64,000 bases of DNA from Pseudomonas asturiensis (lineage in GTDB: Bacteria; Pseudomonadota; Gammaproteobacteria; Pseudomonadales; Pseudomonadaceae), in NCBI RefSeq assembly GCF_900143095.1, contig NZ_FRDA01000001.1, positions 62,001 to 126,000 on the forward strand. The letters are read 5' to 3'. Positions 43,449 to 51,890 of this stretch are shown here, in pieces. The stretch's first letter is position 1; the number at the start of each line of letters is the position of its first letter. The notes under the pieces were generated by a model. That model made no database searches and was not told the DNA's origin. It saw nothing but the letters and a program-made list of their open reading frames with translations. The translations under genes and the position numbers were made by a program.

Positions 43449-44693
43449 GTGTCTACTGTGAACAACATCAACGATTCGCTGATCAACCAACTGGCTCATG
43501 AGTTCGGCACGCCCTTCTGGCTGTATGACGCCGATTCGATTCGGCGTCGAACCGCGCAACTGCGTGCATTCGATGTGATTCGCTATGCACAGAAAGCCAA
43601 CCCGAACATTCAGATACTCAAACTGATGAAAAGCCTGGGCGCCATGGTCGATGCCGTGTCGCTGGGTGAAATTGAACGAGCCCATAGAGCCGGATTTCGT
43701 AACGACGGGGGGCATGCCCAAATTGTCTACACCTGTGATGTCCTGGACGAAGCGACGCTGCAGCGGGTCATCGAACTGAACATTCCGGTCAATGCCGGCT
43801 CACCGCAAATGCTGGAACAACTGGGCAAGGCGAGTCCGGGGCATAAAGTCTGGCTGCGGATAAACCCAGGGTTCGGTCACGGCCATAGTCGCAAAACCAA
43901 TACCGGGGGCCAAAGCAGCAAGCACGGCAACTGGCATGAAAACCTGGATGTCTGCTACCAACTGATCGAAACCTACGGTCTTGAGTTGGTTGGGCTGCAC
44001 ATGCACATCGGCTCCGGCGTCGATTACGAGCACTTGCAACGTGTCTGCGCGAGTATGGTCGAGCATGTGCTGCGTTGCCCGTTCGATATTTCGGCGATCT
44101 CGGCGGGAGGCGGATTGCCGATCGCCTATCGCGACGATGATCCGCAGATCGACATCGACGAGTATTTCCGCATCTGGGATCTTGCCCGTCGCGAGATTGA
44201 AGAACATCTCGGGCACTCAGTGACACTGGAAATCGAACCGGGGCGTATTCTGGTCGCCGAATCCGGGTGTCTGGTGGCGCAAGTCAGGGCCAAAAAGGAT
44301 GTCGGGACGAATCATTTCGTGTTGGTGAACTCCGGCTTCAACGACCTGATACGGCCGGCCATGTATGGCAGTTTCCACCGGATCACCGCTCTTCAGAAAG
44401 CCCCCGTGTCTGATCGGGATTTGTGGCGCAAAACGGTAGTGGCCGGTTCATTGTGTGAAGCGGGTGATGTATTCACCCAGCAGAGCAACGCCGAAATCGA
44501 TCACCAGTTATTACCGGATCTGCAAGTGGACGATTTGTTGGTTTTCCATGATTGCGGCGCCTACGGTGCCAGCATGTCGTCCAACTACAACAGTCGACCG
44601 TTGATCCCGGAGTTAATGCTGGATGACGGCGTGGTCAAAGTCATTCGTCGTCGCCAGACATTCGACGAGTTGCTTTCGCTGGAAACGATTTAA
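43449..44693 (+). CDS. Diaminopimelate-decarboxylase-like PLP enzyme
   Basis: A 414-residue fold III decarboxylase. PLP lysine in RYAQKANPN (K49), phosphate loop SAGGGLPI (about residue 220), GSLCEAGDVF with the catalytic Cys (about 335) and GAYGASMSSNYNSRP. These marks are those of diaminopimelate decarboxylase rather than ornithine decarboxylase. It is a cluster paralogue and is unlikely to be the housekeeping lysA. It could decarboxylate a lysine-derived or hydrazino amino acid. The GTG start at 43449 (or 43458) follows a weak ribosome site, 4 bases after the cupin stop. Confidence 0.88.
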   Translation: MSTVNNINDSLINQLAHEFGTPFWLYDADSIRRRTAQLRAFDVIRYAQKANPNIQILKLMKSLGAMVDAVSLGEIERAHRAGFRNDGGHAQIVYTCDVLDEATLQRVIELNIPVNAGSPQMLEQLGKASPGHKVWLRINPGFGHGHSRKTNTGGQSSKHGNWHENLDVCYQLIETYGLELVGLHMHIGSGVDYEHLQRVCASMVEHVLRCPFDISAISAGGGLPIAYRDDDPQIDIDEYFRIWDLARREIEEHLGHSVTLEIEPGRILVAESGCLVAQVRAKKDVGTNHFVLVNSGFNDLIRPAMYGSFHRITALQKAPVSDRDLWRKTVVAGSLCEAGDVFTQQSNAEIDHQLLPDLQVDDLLVFHDCGAYGASMSSNYNSRPLIPELMLDDGVVKVIRRRQTFDELLSLETI

Positions 44694-44712
44694 ACCACCA
44701 GGAAAGGATCAG

Positions 44713-44736
44713 GGGTGCAGACACACGTCTGCACCC
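44713..44736 (+). other. 10-bp perfect stem-loop inside the cluster
   Basis: GGGTGCAGAC, loop ACAC, GTCTGCACCC. It stands between the decarboxylase and cupin-MetRS genes and has no T run. It may protect the upstream message or reduce read-through; a new promoter after it is possible. Confidence 0.6.
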
Positions 44737-44787
44737 GGGTATTACTGTGCCCGGTGATCAGCATTTTTGCACGTTGGGGAGACCATC

Positions 44788-46665
44788 ATGGAAGTCGTCA
44801 GAAAGCATCAGCAGTTCAAGTTGAGTCATGAATACAACGCTCTGATCAAGCGTATCTATCCTGAGCCGTCGCTGCGTACACCCTTTGGCTCTGCCAGTGT
44901 CACCGTTCAAGCCGGGACGCTAAGCCAACCCCATCTGCACCACGAACATGAAACGTTCATTATCGTTTCCGGTCATGGCGAGTTTGTTCAGGACAGTGTT
45001 CGACGCAACATCTCGGCCGGAGATGTTATTTACATCAAGCCGTTCAGCGAGCACTACATCGAAGCTCATCCTCAGTCGCACGTCGAGTTCATGAGTATCT
45101 GGTGGGAAGACCTGGAGTCGGAAGCCGAGCCGCGGACCACTCGCCAGATCCTGTTTACGCCGCCCCCGACACCCAATGGCGATCTGCACCTGGGGCATAT
45201 TTCCGGGCCTTATATTTGCGCCGATATCATCAAGCGCTATCTACAGGGCCAGGGCACATCGGCCAGCCTGATTGTCGGTCTGGACAAGCATCAGTCGTAT
45301 GTCGACCTGAAGGCGCAGCAACAGGGTGTTCATGCCCGCGATATCTATGAAAAATTCAGTCGATCCATCATGTGTACTTTCGATAACGCCAATATCGGTT
45401 ATGACGACGTGCATGATTGCGACAGCCAGTTTCATCTCGACTTCGTGCATGACTTCATCGAGCGCCTGATTGCAAAAGACATTCTGCAGATCAAAGAGCA
45501 AACCATTGCAGAGTGTACCGGTTGCCAGATTGAAGTGTTTGATGCCTTCGCCCGAGGCGGCTGTCCTACGTGTCATGCACCCTCCAATGGGTGTGTTTGC
45601 GAAGACTGCGGCAGCCCGAATAACAGCTACAACCTGCATGACGTGTCATGCAACCTGTGCGGTGCGACGCCAACGCAAAGACGGGGCAAAAAAGGTGTAC
45701 TGGATCTGGGCCGCTGTGGCGCCGATTTTGTAAACGCCGGGTTTCAGGTCACCGCACCGCCGAAGCTTGAAAACTACTTGCTCAAACAACGCGCGCTCGC
45801 ACAGGAAGATTATGTGGTGACGTTCCAGAGTGAGTGGGGTGTACCGTCAAGACATCCTGAGCTGAGGGGCCAATCCTATCTGGCCTGGATTGAAATGGCT
45901 GCGGGTTACCTGGCCGCCGTTTACAAGGGTGTGTTTGGTGAAGAAGTCAGTGATGTCGAGCGGGCAATCGAGCGCCTGAATGCCGCAGATTTTGAAATCA
46001 TTCACCTGATGGGTTTTGACAACTCGTTTTATTACGCCCATCTGTACCCACAATTGTTCGCCGCGCTGGGCGTGCGGGGATTAAAGATAACGTTCGTGGT
46101 CAATGAGTTTTTGCTGTTGGATCAGTTGAAGTTTTCGACCAGCCGCAATCACGCTATCTGGGCCAACGATGTGTTTACCTCACCTGCCATTGCGGATTGG
46201 TACCGCTTTTACCTGTCGCTGAAAAGGCCCGACGTCCACCGAGAAAACTATGATCGCAGTGAGTTTGAAAACTTTCGGCAAAGCGCTCTGGCTGATCTGA
46301 CGCAGGTGTCCGCTACACATCGACAGCGACTCGACGGGCAGTTCGCAGGCGTTGTCCCGCAGCCCGGTTCCTGGACTCGGCTGCATCAGGAATACGGCAC
46401 GTTTTTCAATCAGCACAAGGTTCATCTGAGCAACGCCCTCAGTGTGCCTAACGGCTATGCCGTCAAACAATACGCCAGTTCGGTCAAGCAATTGCTTGAT
46501 GTAGTGGCCCGCTTTCAACGGATGACCTGCGGCGACTTCGAGGCGTCGGCCGATCACGGCGAACGGCGTACCAGCATGCACCTGGAGGCCGAAGCCATGA
46601 CACTGTTGCGCCTGCACTTGGGTTGCATAATGCCGCAAGTGATCTGCGAACTGGATCGCCCATGA
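44788..46665 (+). CDS. Cupin-MetRS fusion, probable hydrazine synthetase
   Basis: A 625-residue two-domain protein. The N-terminal cupin (about residues 30-105) has HLHHEHETF (49-57) and H89 as metal ligands. The rest is a methionyl-tRNA-synthetase-like core: PTPNGDLHLGH (HIGH motif, 127-137), CxxC knuckles at 243/246, 259/262, 271/274 and 288/291, and KFSTS (448-452) in place of KMSKS. The anticodon domain is reduced to a short helical tail. This architecture is known from Spb40, ForK and Tri28-type enzymes, which join N6-hydroxylysine to an amino acid through an N-N bond. GGGGAG precedes the ATG at 44788. Confidence 0.9.
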   Translation: MEVVRKHQQFKLSHEYNALIKRIYPEPSLRTPFGSASVTVQAGTLSQPHLHHEHETFIIVSGHGEFVQDSVRRNISAGDVIYIKPFSEHYIEAHPQSHVEFMSIWWEDLESEAEPRTTRQILFTPPPTPNGDLHLGHISGPYICADIIKRYLQGQGTSASLIVGLDKHQSYVDLKAQQQGVHARDIYEKFSRSIMCTFDNANIGYDDVHDCDSQFHLDFVHDFIERLIAKDILQIKEQTIAECTGCQIEVFDAFARGGCPTCHAPSNGCVCEDCGSPNNSYNLHDVSCNLCGATPTQRRGKKGVLDLGRCGADFVNAGFQVTAPPKLENYLLKQRALAQEDYVVTFQSEWGVPSRHPELRGQSYLAWIEMAAGYLAAVYKGVFGEEVSDVERAIERLNAADFEIIHLMGFDNSFYYAHLYPQLFAALGVRGLKITFVVNEFLLLDQLKFSTSRNHAIWANDVFTSPAIADWYRFYLSLKRPDVHRENYDRSEFENFRQSALADLTQVSATHRQRLDGQFAGVVPQPGSWTRLHQEYGTFFNQHKVHLSNALSVPNGYAVKQYASSVKQLLDVVARFQRMTCGDFEASADHGERRTSMHLEAEAMTLLRLHLGCIMPQVICELDRP

Positions 46666-47705
46666 GTTCAAGCGAGGTATCCAGCCACTACGACTGGATT
46701 GTCGTCGGTGCCGGGCTCATCGGTCTGTGCTCCGCCCTGCACCTGGCACGACGCAAGCTGCGTGTGTGTGTCATCGAACAGATGTCCCGGGTGGCAAACG
46801 CCTCCACTGTATCCGGAGCCGGGATACGCTTTTTCGATCCTGACCCTCTTGTCAGCGCTCAGGTCGTACAAAGCCATGATTTTTACTCGGAACTGGGCCT
46901 GGCCGACGATTTTCATCCTTGCCCGAGTTATTACTGCTTCGGTGCGGCAGATGCTGACTGTCTGCTGGACAACGCCAGGGCGAGGGGGCAGCGAGTGCTT
47001 TCGCGCACTCAGCTTCAGGCTGACAGCCCGCATATCGAATGGGGCGCAGTGGATTACGCCGTAGAGGATAAGCATGCCGGCTTCAGAGATCCCCTGATCA
47101 CATGGCATGCGCTGCGTGCCGCCTGTGAGCGACTTGGGGTGACCTTCCGGTTCGGTCATCAGGTTCTGGCGTTCGAGGAAGGTGTCGGTGCGTATCAGCT
47201 GTTGACGCAAGCGGGGCGTCATGTGGCGCATGGGGTGATCTTCGCCACGGGTTACTGGACATCCAGCCTGCTTGAGCGCCTGGCACTGCCGGTCGTAGTG
47301 CGCAATCGAACCATCACCGTTCATCGGCTCTGCGGCCATAACCTGCCGCATCTGCCTTTTGTGGTTGAACACGACAGTGGCTTCCATGCTCGTCCGACCG
47401 CGTTTGGCGAGATTTTATTTGGCGTTCCTCAGCTCGATTGGGACGTTTCGCCAGATGACCTGCCTGACCGCGCCAGCGCTCATCTGAACAAGGCCGTTGC
47501 CCATTTGCAGCGCTACGCACCCGTGCCGCTTTCATTCTCAGGTGTTCGAACCACACGCTCTGCAGACGCCTTCGCTCCAAGGGCTCACGAGGCGCAAACC
47601 ACATTGCCTAAACGTACGCATGTATTTGCTTTCGGCGAAGGCGCCGCTTTCAAGTACGCACCGGCCAGAACCTTGGCTTACATCAACTCAATACTGGAAT
47701 CCTAG
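46662..47705 (+). CDS. FAD-dependent glycine/D-amino-acid-oxidase-like enzyme
   Basis: A 347-residue DAO-family flavoenzyme. Dinucleotide motif VVGAGLIGLCSALHLARR (residues 14-31), a STVSGAGIRFF segment near the flavin, and a C-terminal FAFGEGAAFKYAPA glycine-rich end. The ATG overlaps the stop of the cupin-MetRS gene, so the two are coupled. In the known hydrazine pathways the homologous oxidase cleaves N6-(carboxymethylamino)lysine to hydrazinoacetate and a semialdehyde; I infer the same step here. Confidence 0.88.
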   Translation: MSSSEVSSHYDWIVVGAGLIGLCSALHLARRKLRVCVIEQMSRVANASTVSGAGIRFFDPDPLVSAQVVQSHDFYSELGLADDFHPCPSYYCFGAADADCLLDNARARGQRVLSRTQLQADSPHIEWGAVDYAVEDKHAGFRDPLITWHALRAACERLGVTFRFGHQVLAFEEGVGAYQLLTQAGRHVAHGVIFATGYWTSSLLERLALPVVVRNRTITVHRLCGHNLPHLPFVVEHDSGFHARPTAFGEILFGVPQLDWDVSPDDLPDRASAHLNKAVAHLQRYAPVPLSFSGVRTTRSADAFAPRAHEAQTTLPKRTHVFAFGEGAAFKYAPARTLAYINSILES

Positions 47706-47707
47706 AT

Positions 47708-48805
47708 ATGCTGAATCAGGGAACGATTGATTTTCGCGGTACATTGCCAAGTTCCGAAGCATTGGTTCACACCTTGGTGAATGGCTATATGTTGTCTGCC
47801 TCCTTATTCGGTTGCGTAGAGGTGGATCTGTTCAGTCATCTGGATGAGACCTCAGGAACCGCAATCAGTGAACTGGCCGACGCATGTCTGCTCAGTGCGG
47901 CGCACGTGCAGAAACTGGTGTCCTTCGGTTTGTCAGTCGGACTGATCATTCAGCGGGATGATCAGTTCTTCAACTCAAGCGATGCACAGAAACTGCTCTC
48001 CCGCCACAGTGCACACAATATCTGCTCGGCGGTCGAGCACCATCGTCGTCATGTCTATCCGTTATTCGGCCATCTGGCCGAGTCGCTCAAAAGTGGCAAG
48101 CCCATCTCTGATCGTCTGCACCTGTCTTCGGTGCAAGGCGATACTCATGAGTTTTATGCCGAACTGGATAAAAGCGAGAGCGACTTCGCCGTGTTTATGG
48201 CGGCCATGAACACGTTCAGCACGGGAGCGGGGACACGCATTGCCGATACATTGGGCGCAAGAATCGGTTCTGCTGCTCCCTTGCGCATACTTGATCTGGG
48301 CGGCGGCGGTGGGCAGGTGTCTATTGAAATCGCACAGGCGATCCCACAGGCGCAGATCACACTGATCGATTTGGAAAAAGCCACGCGCTTTGCCCGCGCC
48401 GAAGTTGATCGCAAGGGGCTGGGCAATCGAATTTCCTGCCTGCCAGGAGATATCTTCGCTCGCTTGCCGTTGGCTGAGGCTGGTTTTGATGTGGTGCTGA
48501 TCTCCGCGGTCTTGGGGGACTGGAGTCATGATTATCAGGTCAAGTTGCTGGCCAATGCTTACCATTACCTCAAGTCGGGAGGGTGCCTGGTGGTCAGTGA
48601 GACCTTGCTGGACGATGATCTGGCCGGGCCGATTCTGCCGACGCTCATGAGTCTGTATGTACAGATCCTGACTGAGGGTGGGCACAATTTCACTGCAAAG
48701 TCTCTGGTGGCGTTGCTGGCTGGCAACCGGTTCGAACACATCGAAGTGCAGCTCAATCGTGCGCACGGCTGCCGCGACACCGTGCTTGCCAGCAAGACCT
48801 CGTAA
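47708..48805 (+). CDS. SAM-dependent O-methyltransferase (AdoMet_MTase_2 type)
   Basis: A 365-residue methyltransferase with an N-terminal winged-helix dimerisation domain (TAISELADACLLSAAHVQKLVSFGLSVGL) and a C-terminal Rossmann domain: motif I ILDLGGGGGQ (194-203), ITLIDLE, and DVVLISAVLGDWS. This is the plant-type O-methyltransferase family found in natural-product clusters; some members act on N. It starts 2 bases after the oxidase stop and is the last gene of the cluster. It would methylate the final product, site unknown. Confidence 0.9.
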   Translation: MLNQGTIDFRGTLPSSEALVHTLVNGYMLSASLFGCVEVDLFSHLDETSGTAISELADACLLSAAHVQKLVSFGLSVGLIIQRDDQFFNSSDAQKLLSRHSAHNICSAVEHHRRHVYPLFGHLAESLKSGKPISDRLHLSSVQGDTHEFYAELDKSESDFAVFMAAMNTFSTGAGTRIADTLGARIGSAAPLRILDLGGGGGQVSIEIAQAIPQAQITLIDLEKATRFARAEVDRKGLGNRISCLPGDIFARLPLAEAGFDVVLISAVLGDWSHDYQVKLLANAYHYLKSGGCLVVSETLLDDDLAGPILPTLMSLYVQILTEGGHNFTAKSLVALLAGNRFEHIEVQLNRAHGCRDTVLASKTS

Positions 48806-48990
48806 GACACTCTCCAGAGACCGGAGCACACGCAGTGAGAGCGAAGCATTGATGACCTGACTTCAGGCAATGCATGTGTTTCGCCGGTTTTGACCGATCA
48901 TGGCTGCGTTGTCCTCCTCGCTGAAAGAGCAGAGGGACCTCATGGGTCAGATGGGGTGTCGATGAAGCGACTGGCTTGGCGTAACAAGAA

Positions 48991-49011
48991 AGCCCGGCAC
49001 CTGGCCGGGCT
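48991..49011 (-). terminator. Terminator of the small peptide gene
   Basis: AGCCCGGC / GCCGGGCT with a five-base loop; on the minus strand it is followed by TTTCTTGTT. It lies 4 bases after the peptide stop. Confidence 0.85.
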
Positions 49012-49015
49012 TGGC

Positions 49016-49147
49016 TCATTTACAGGTCCCGCCCTTATGGTGCGAACCCGTTCCTCCGGTCGGATGTGTGCCCTTTGGACAGGCCGACGCAGAGACTGAA
49101 ACGATTGAAAGTAGTGCGATAAGTCCGGCTACAGCTAGCTTTTTCAT
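49016..49147 (-). CDS. 43-residue secreted peptide
   Basis: Too short for most gene finders. The ATG at 49147 follows AAGGAGGCATC. The product is MKKLAVAGLIALLSIVSVSA (signal peptide) plus a mature part of about 23 residues, SACPKGTHPTGGTGSHHKGGTCK, read here in two parts: SACPKGTHPTGG and TGSHHKGGTCK. Two cysteines, two adjacent His and Lys-Gly repeats suggest a disulphide-closed, possibly metal-binding peptide. I have an impression that similar peptides occur in other pseudomonads. It has its own terminator. Confidence 0.75.
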   Translation of the reverse strand: MKKLAVAGLIALLSIVSVSASACPKGTHPTGGTGSHHKGGTCK

Positions 49148-49546
49148 GATGCCTCCTTGCACTGCGGTATGCAGTGCAAGGCTATCGGCGCCAAAGCTGT
49201 CTTCTTAATGAAGTTGGCATGTGTGTGTCAGAATTCCTCGTTACCTCCGAACGCGGCGTTGCTTTTGACAGTCTGCCGCGCTGAAGCCTCCTTGAATATT
49301 GCCGTTTCCCCCCACCGCTCAATCGCCAGCCCAACTCCACAGACATCCGCTACTTTTCTGCACAGAAACAGGCAGTCATTGCGCCATCTGGTAGCACAAT
49401 GCGCTGCCTGCCGCCCGTGTATCAGCGGCATCTAATCAGAGAATTGCAAGCAAATCAGGTGGTTACTTTGAAGCGGGTCAGTTGGCACGCACCCTGCTTA
49501 AGTGTATCCGTGGATAATTGGATACAAAAATACAGAGAGGCTGCCG
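49148..49546. other. 399-base region between the peptide gene and the GntR gene
   Basis: It holds the promoter of the secreted peptide gene and that of the GntR gene, and the palindrome at 49503. A minus-strand frame (49228-49431) exists but lacks a ribosome site and support. Confidence 0.4.
49503..49526. promoter_or_regulatory. Inverted repeat upstream of gntR-type gene
   Basis: TGTATCC (49503-49509) and GGATACA (49520-49526), with a further GGATA between them. It ends 20 bases before the GntR start, in the place and style of an FCD-type operator; autoregulation is inferred. Confidence 0.55.
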
Positions 49547-50215
49547 ATGCAATTTGCCCCCGCTTACGTTGACCGTCAGCCCCTCACAGCCGAGGAGGAG
49601 GCCTACAACTTCCTGCTTGACGCCATTTGCAGCGGCCGCTACCGCAAGGGTGACCGACTGATTGCAGAGGACATTGCCAGCGAGATCGGCATGAGCCGTA
49701 TGCCGGTGCGCGAAGCGTTTCGCCGCCTGGATGCCCAAGGGTTGGTGACGCTGCGGCCGAACCGTGGCGCGGTCGTCAGCGGTCTGGATATCGATGAGTT
49801 GCATGAGGTGTTCGAGATGCGCAGCGCCCTTGAAGGCCTGGCGGTGCGCGTTGCGGTTAGCCGCATCGGCGAACGCCAGATGGCGGCTCTGGAGCGTCTG
49901 CTGGATGAGATGGATGACTACCGCGACGAGAGCGCTGCGTGGGTCCGCTGCCACCGCGCTTTTCACGAGTACCTGTGCAGCCTCAGCGGGCGCCCGCGCT
50001 TGATGAAGCAGATTTCAGCGCTCTATTCGCTGGTAGAAGCTCCCATGCGCTTGTGGCTGCAGCACAGTGAAAAACCCCTCAGTGCGCGACAGGAGCACGC
50101 GGTGATCCTTGATGCGATTCGCGCCGGTGACGCCGCTCGCGCCGAAGCCGTAGTGCGCGAACACATCGAAAGCACTGTGCCGGAGTTGAGTCAATTTCTG
50201 CAGTTGAAAAAATAA
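49547..50215 (+). CDS. GntR-family regulator (FadR/FCD subfamily)
   Basis: A 222-residue regulator: winged helix EEEAYNFLLDAICSGRYRKGDRLIAEDIASEIGMSRMPVREAFRRLDAQGLVTLRPNRGAVV, then an all-helical FCD ligand domain with the His-containing HRAFHEYLCSLSG. FCD proteins usually bind organic or amino acids. The ATG at 49547 follows AGAGAGG. It heads the ABC-transporter/gamma-glutamyltransferase gene set and probably controls it. Confidence 0.92.
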   Translation: MQFAPAYVDRQPLTAEEEAYNFLLDAICSGRYRKGDRLIAEDIASEIGMSRMPVREAFRRLDAQGLVTLRPNRGAVVSGLDIDELHEVFEMRSALEGLAVRVAVSRIGERQMAALERLLDEMDDYRDESAAWVRCHRAFHEYLCSLSGRPRLMKQISALYSLVEAPMRLWLQHSEKPLSARQEHAVILDAIRAGDAARAEAVVREHIESTVPELSQFLQLKK

Positions 50216-50289
50216 GAGAGGCGGGTCGCACCCGTCCGTGTTTTGACTTTAGTCCTGCCCCGTTATTCAACGAAGTGGAGTGTCTGGTC

Positions 50290-51099
50290 ATGCATAAACA
50301 ACGCCGCGCCTTGCTGGTGGCTGCAACCCTTGGTCTCTGTTCGCAATGGGCGTTTGCCGCGCCCCAAGTGCCGGAGCGCCTGCAAAAGGTCGATAAACTC
50401 ACGTACTGCTCGGGGATGGATTCACCGCCTCTGGTGTCCTTCGACGAAGCCCAGAAACCGCGTGGGCTCACTGTTGACCTGGGCCTGGAAATCGCCAAAC
50501 GTCTGGGCGGCAAACAGGTGCAATGGCGGGTCATCCCGTTCTCCGGGCTGGTGCCGGCATTGCTTGCCCAGCAGTGCGACATGATCGTCGACCAGTTGTT
50601 CGATAAGCCCGAGCGCCGGCAGGTGATCGACATCGTCAACTACATGTATTCCAGTCAGGCGGTGGTGGTACCCAAGGGCAATCCCAAAGGCATCAAGACC
50701 CTGGATGACCTGTCCGCGCACAAGGTGGCGGTGCTCAACGGCTCCACTATCAAAACCTTGCTCGACACACAGAACGAAAGCCTCGCCAAGGCTGGCAAGC
50801 CACCGATGAAGCTGGTGGTTTACAACACCGACACCGATGCGTTCCAGGCGCTGCGCATCAGCCAGGTCGATGCCTATGGCACCACTGTGGAGACTGCCGG
50901 TTACTACGCGGCGATGGCCCCGGATCTGTTTCAGGAAGGCGTGCCGGCATTCAGTCGCATCCTCACCGGCCTGGGCATGCGCAAGGACGACCCACAATTG
51001 ACCGCCGCCGTGCAGCAGATCATCAGCGACATGCGCAGCGACGGCAGCTATGCGCAATTGCTTAACAAATGGCATGTCAGCAGCGACACACTCGACTGA
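50290..51099 (+). CDS. Amino-acid ABC transporter substrate-binding protein
   Basis: A 269-residue family 3 solute-binding protein with a signal peptide (RRALLVAATLGLCSQWAFAA). The mature part has KLTYCSGMDSPPLVSFDE, LTVDLGLEIAKRLGGKQVQWR and DVYG-like VDAYGTTVETAGYYA. It would bind a polar amino acid or a gamma-glutamyl compound in the periplasm; the latter is suggested by the gamma-glutamyltransferase gene three genes on. Confidence 0.9.
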   Translation: MHKQRRALLVAATLGLCSQWAFAAPQVPERLQKVDKLTYCSGMDSPPLVSFDEAQKPRGLTVDLGLEIAKRLGGKQVQWRVIPFSGLVPALLAQQCDMIVDQLFDKPERRQVIDIVNYMYSSQAVVVPKGNPKGIKTLDDLSAHKVAVLNGSTIKTLLDTQNESLAKAGKPPMKLVVYNTDTDAFQALRISQVDAYGTTVETAGYYAAMAPDLFQEGVPAFSRILTGLGMRKDDPQLTAAVQQIISDMRSDGSYAQLLNKWHVSSDTLD

Positions 51100-51111
51100 G
51101 GCTCTACAACG

Positions 51112-51888
51112 ATGAATTTCAATTGGGATGTGTTCTGGCAGTACCTGCTGCAGCCTAGCGGCGTATACCTTACCGGGCTGTGGCTGACCTGCCTGATCAG
51201 CGTACTGGCGATGCTGCTGGGCTGTGCGCTGGGCCTGGCAGCGGCGCTGTTGCGCCTGTCGAAGAACCCGCTGTTGCACCTGCCGGTACGCTTTTACGTG
51301 TGGCTGATGCGCGGAACGCCGTTGCTGGTGCAGATCGTGTTTCTGTACACCGCATTGGCCGCGGGCGGGATCTTCCGCTTCGAAGACGTCGAGCTGTTCG
51401 GCTTGATCATCCCCGGCAATATTCAGGCAGCAATCATCGCCCTGGGCCTCAACGAAGGCGCGTACATGGCCGAGATCATTCGCGCCGGGATCGGCGCGGT
51501 GGACAAGGGCCAATACGAAGCCGGACGCTCTCTGGGCATGGGCTTCGCCAAGCTGATGCGGCGTATCGTGCTGCCTCAGGCGTTCCGCGTGATCGTGCCG
51601 CCGCTGGGCAATGAGTTCAACGTGATGCTCAAGAACACCACGTTGGTCAGCGTGATCGGTGTGCAGGAATTGCTCCTCAGCACGCAGATGATCACCTCGG
51701 CGACCTTTCGCGTGTTCGAGTTGTACCTGGTGGTCGCCCTTTACTTCCTGACGCTGACGACCTTGTGGGGCTTTTTCCAGCGCTGGCTCGAAAACCGCTT
51801 CGGCCAGTCCGATCGGCCTTCGGTGCCACCGCCGGCCGCCAGCCGCATGTTCGGCCGTAGCACCCTGAAACTGCTGAGGGGACGTTAA
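51112..51888 (+). CDS. Amino-acid ABC transporter permease (HisM/GlnP-like)
   Basis: A 258-residue permease with about five membrane helices ([29 protein letters not shown] first) and the coupling motif [34 protein letters not shown] single permease gene suggests a homodimeric channel. It follows the binding-protein gene by 12 bases. Confidence 0.94.
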   Translation: MNFNWDVFWQYLLQPSGVYLTGLWLTCLISVLAMLLGCALGLAAALLRLSKNPLLHLPVRFYVWLMRGTPLLVQIVFLYTALAAGGIFRFEDVELFGLIIPGNIQAAIIALGLNEGAYMAEIIRAGIGAVDKGQYEAGRSLGMGFAKLMRRIVLPQAFRVIVPPLGNEFNVMLKNTTLVSVIGVQELLLSTQMITSATFRVFELYLVVALYFLTLTTLWGFFQRWLENRFGQSDRPSVPPPAASRMFGRSTLKLLRGR

Positions 51889-51890
51889 TC

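Noticed and set aside
43449-44693. The decarboxylase as the housekeeping lysA
   Set aside because: It lies in a biosynthetic gene run, not beside dapF or cyaY; it remains formally possible, so I call it DAP-decarboxylase-like.
49228-49431. 67-codon minus-strand frame between the peptide gene and gntR
   Set aside because: It begins without a ribosome site and the sequence shows no recognisable pattern; support is too thin.
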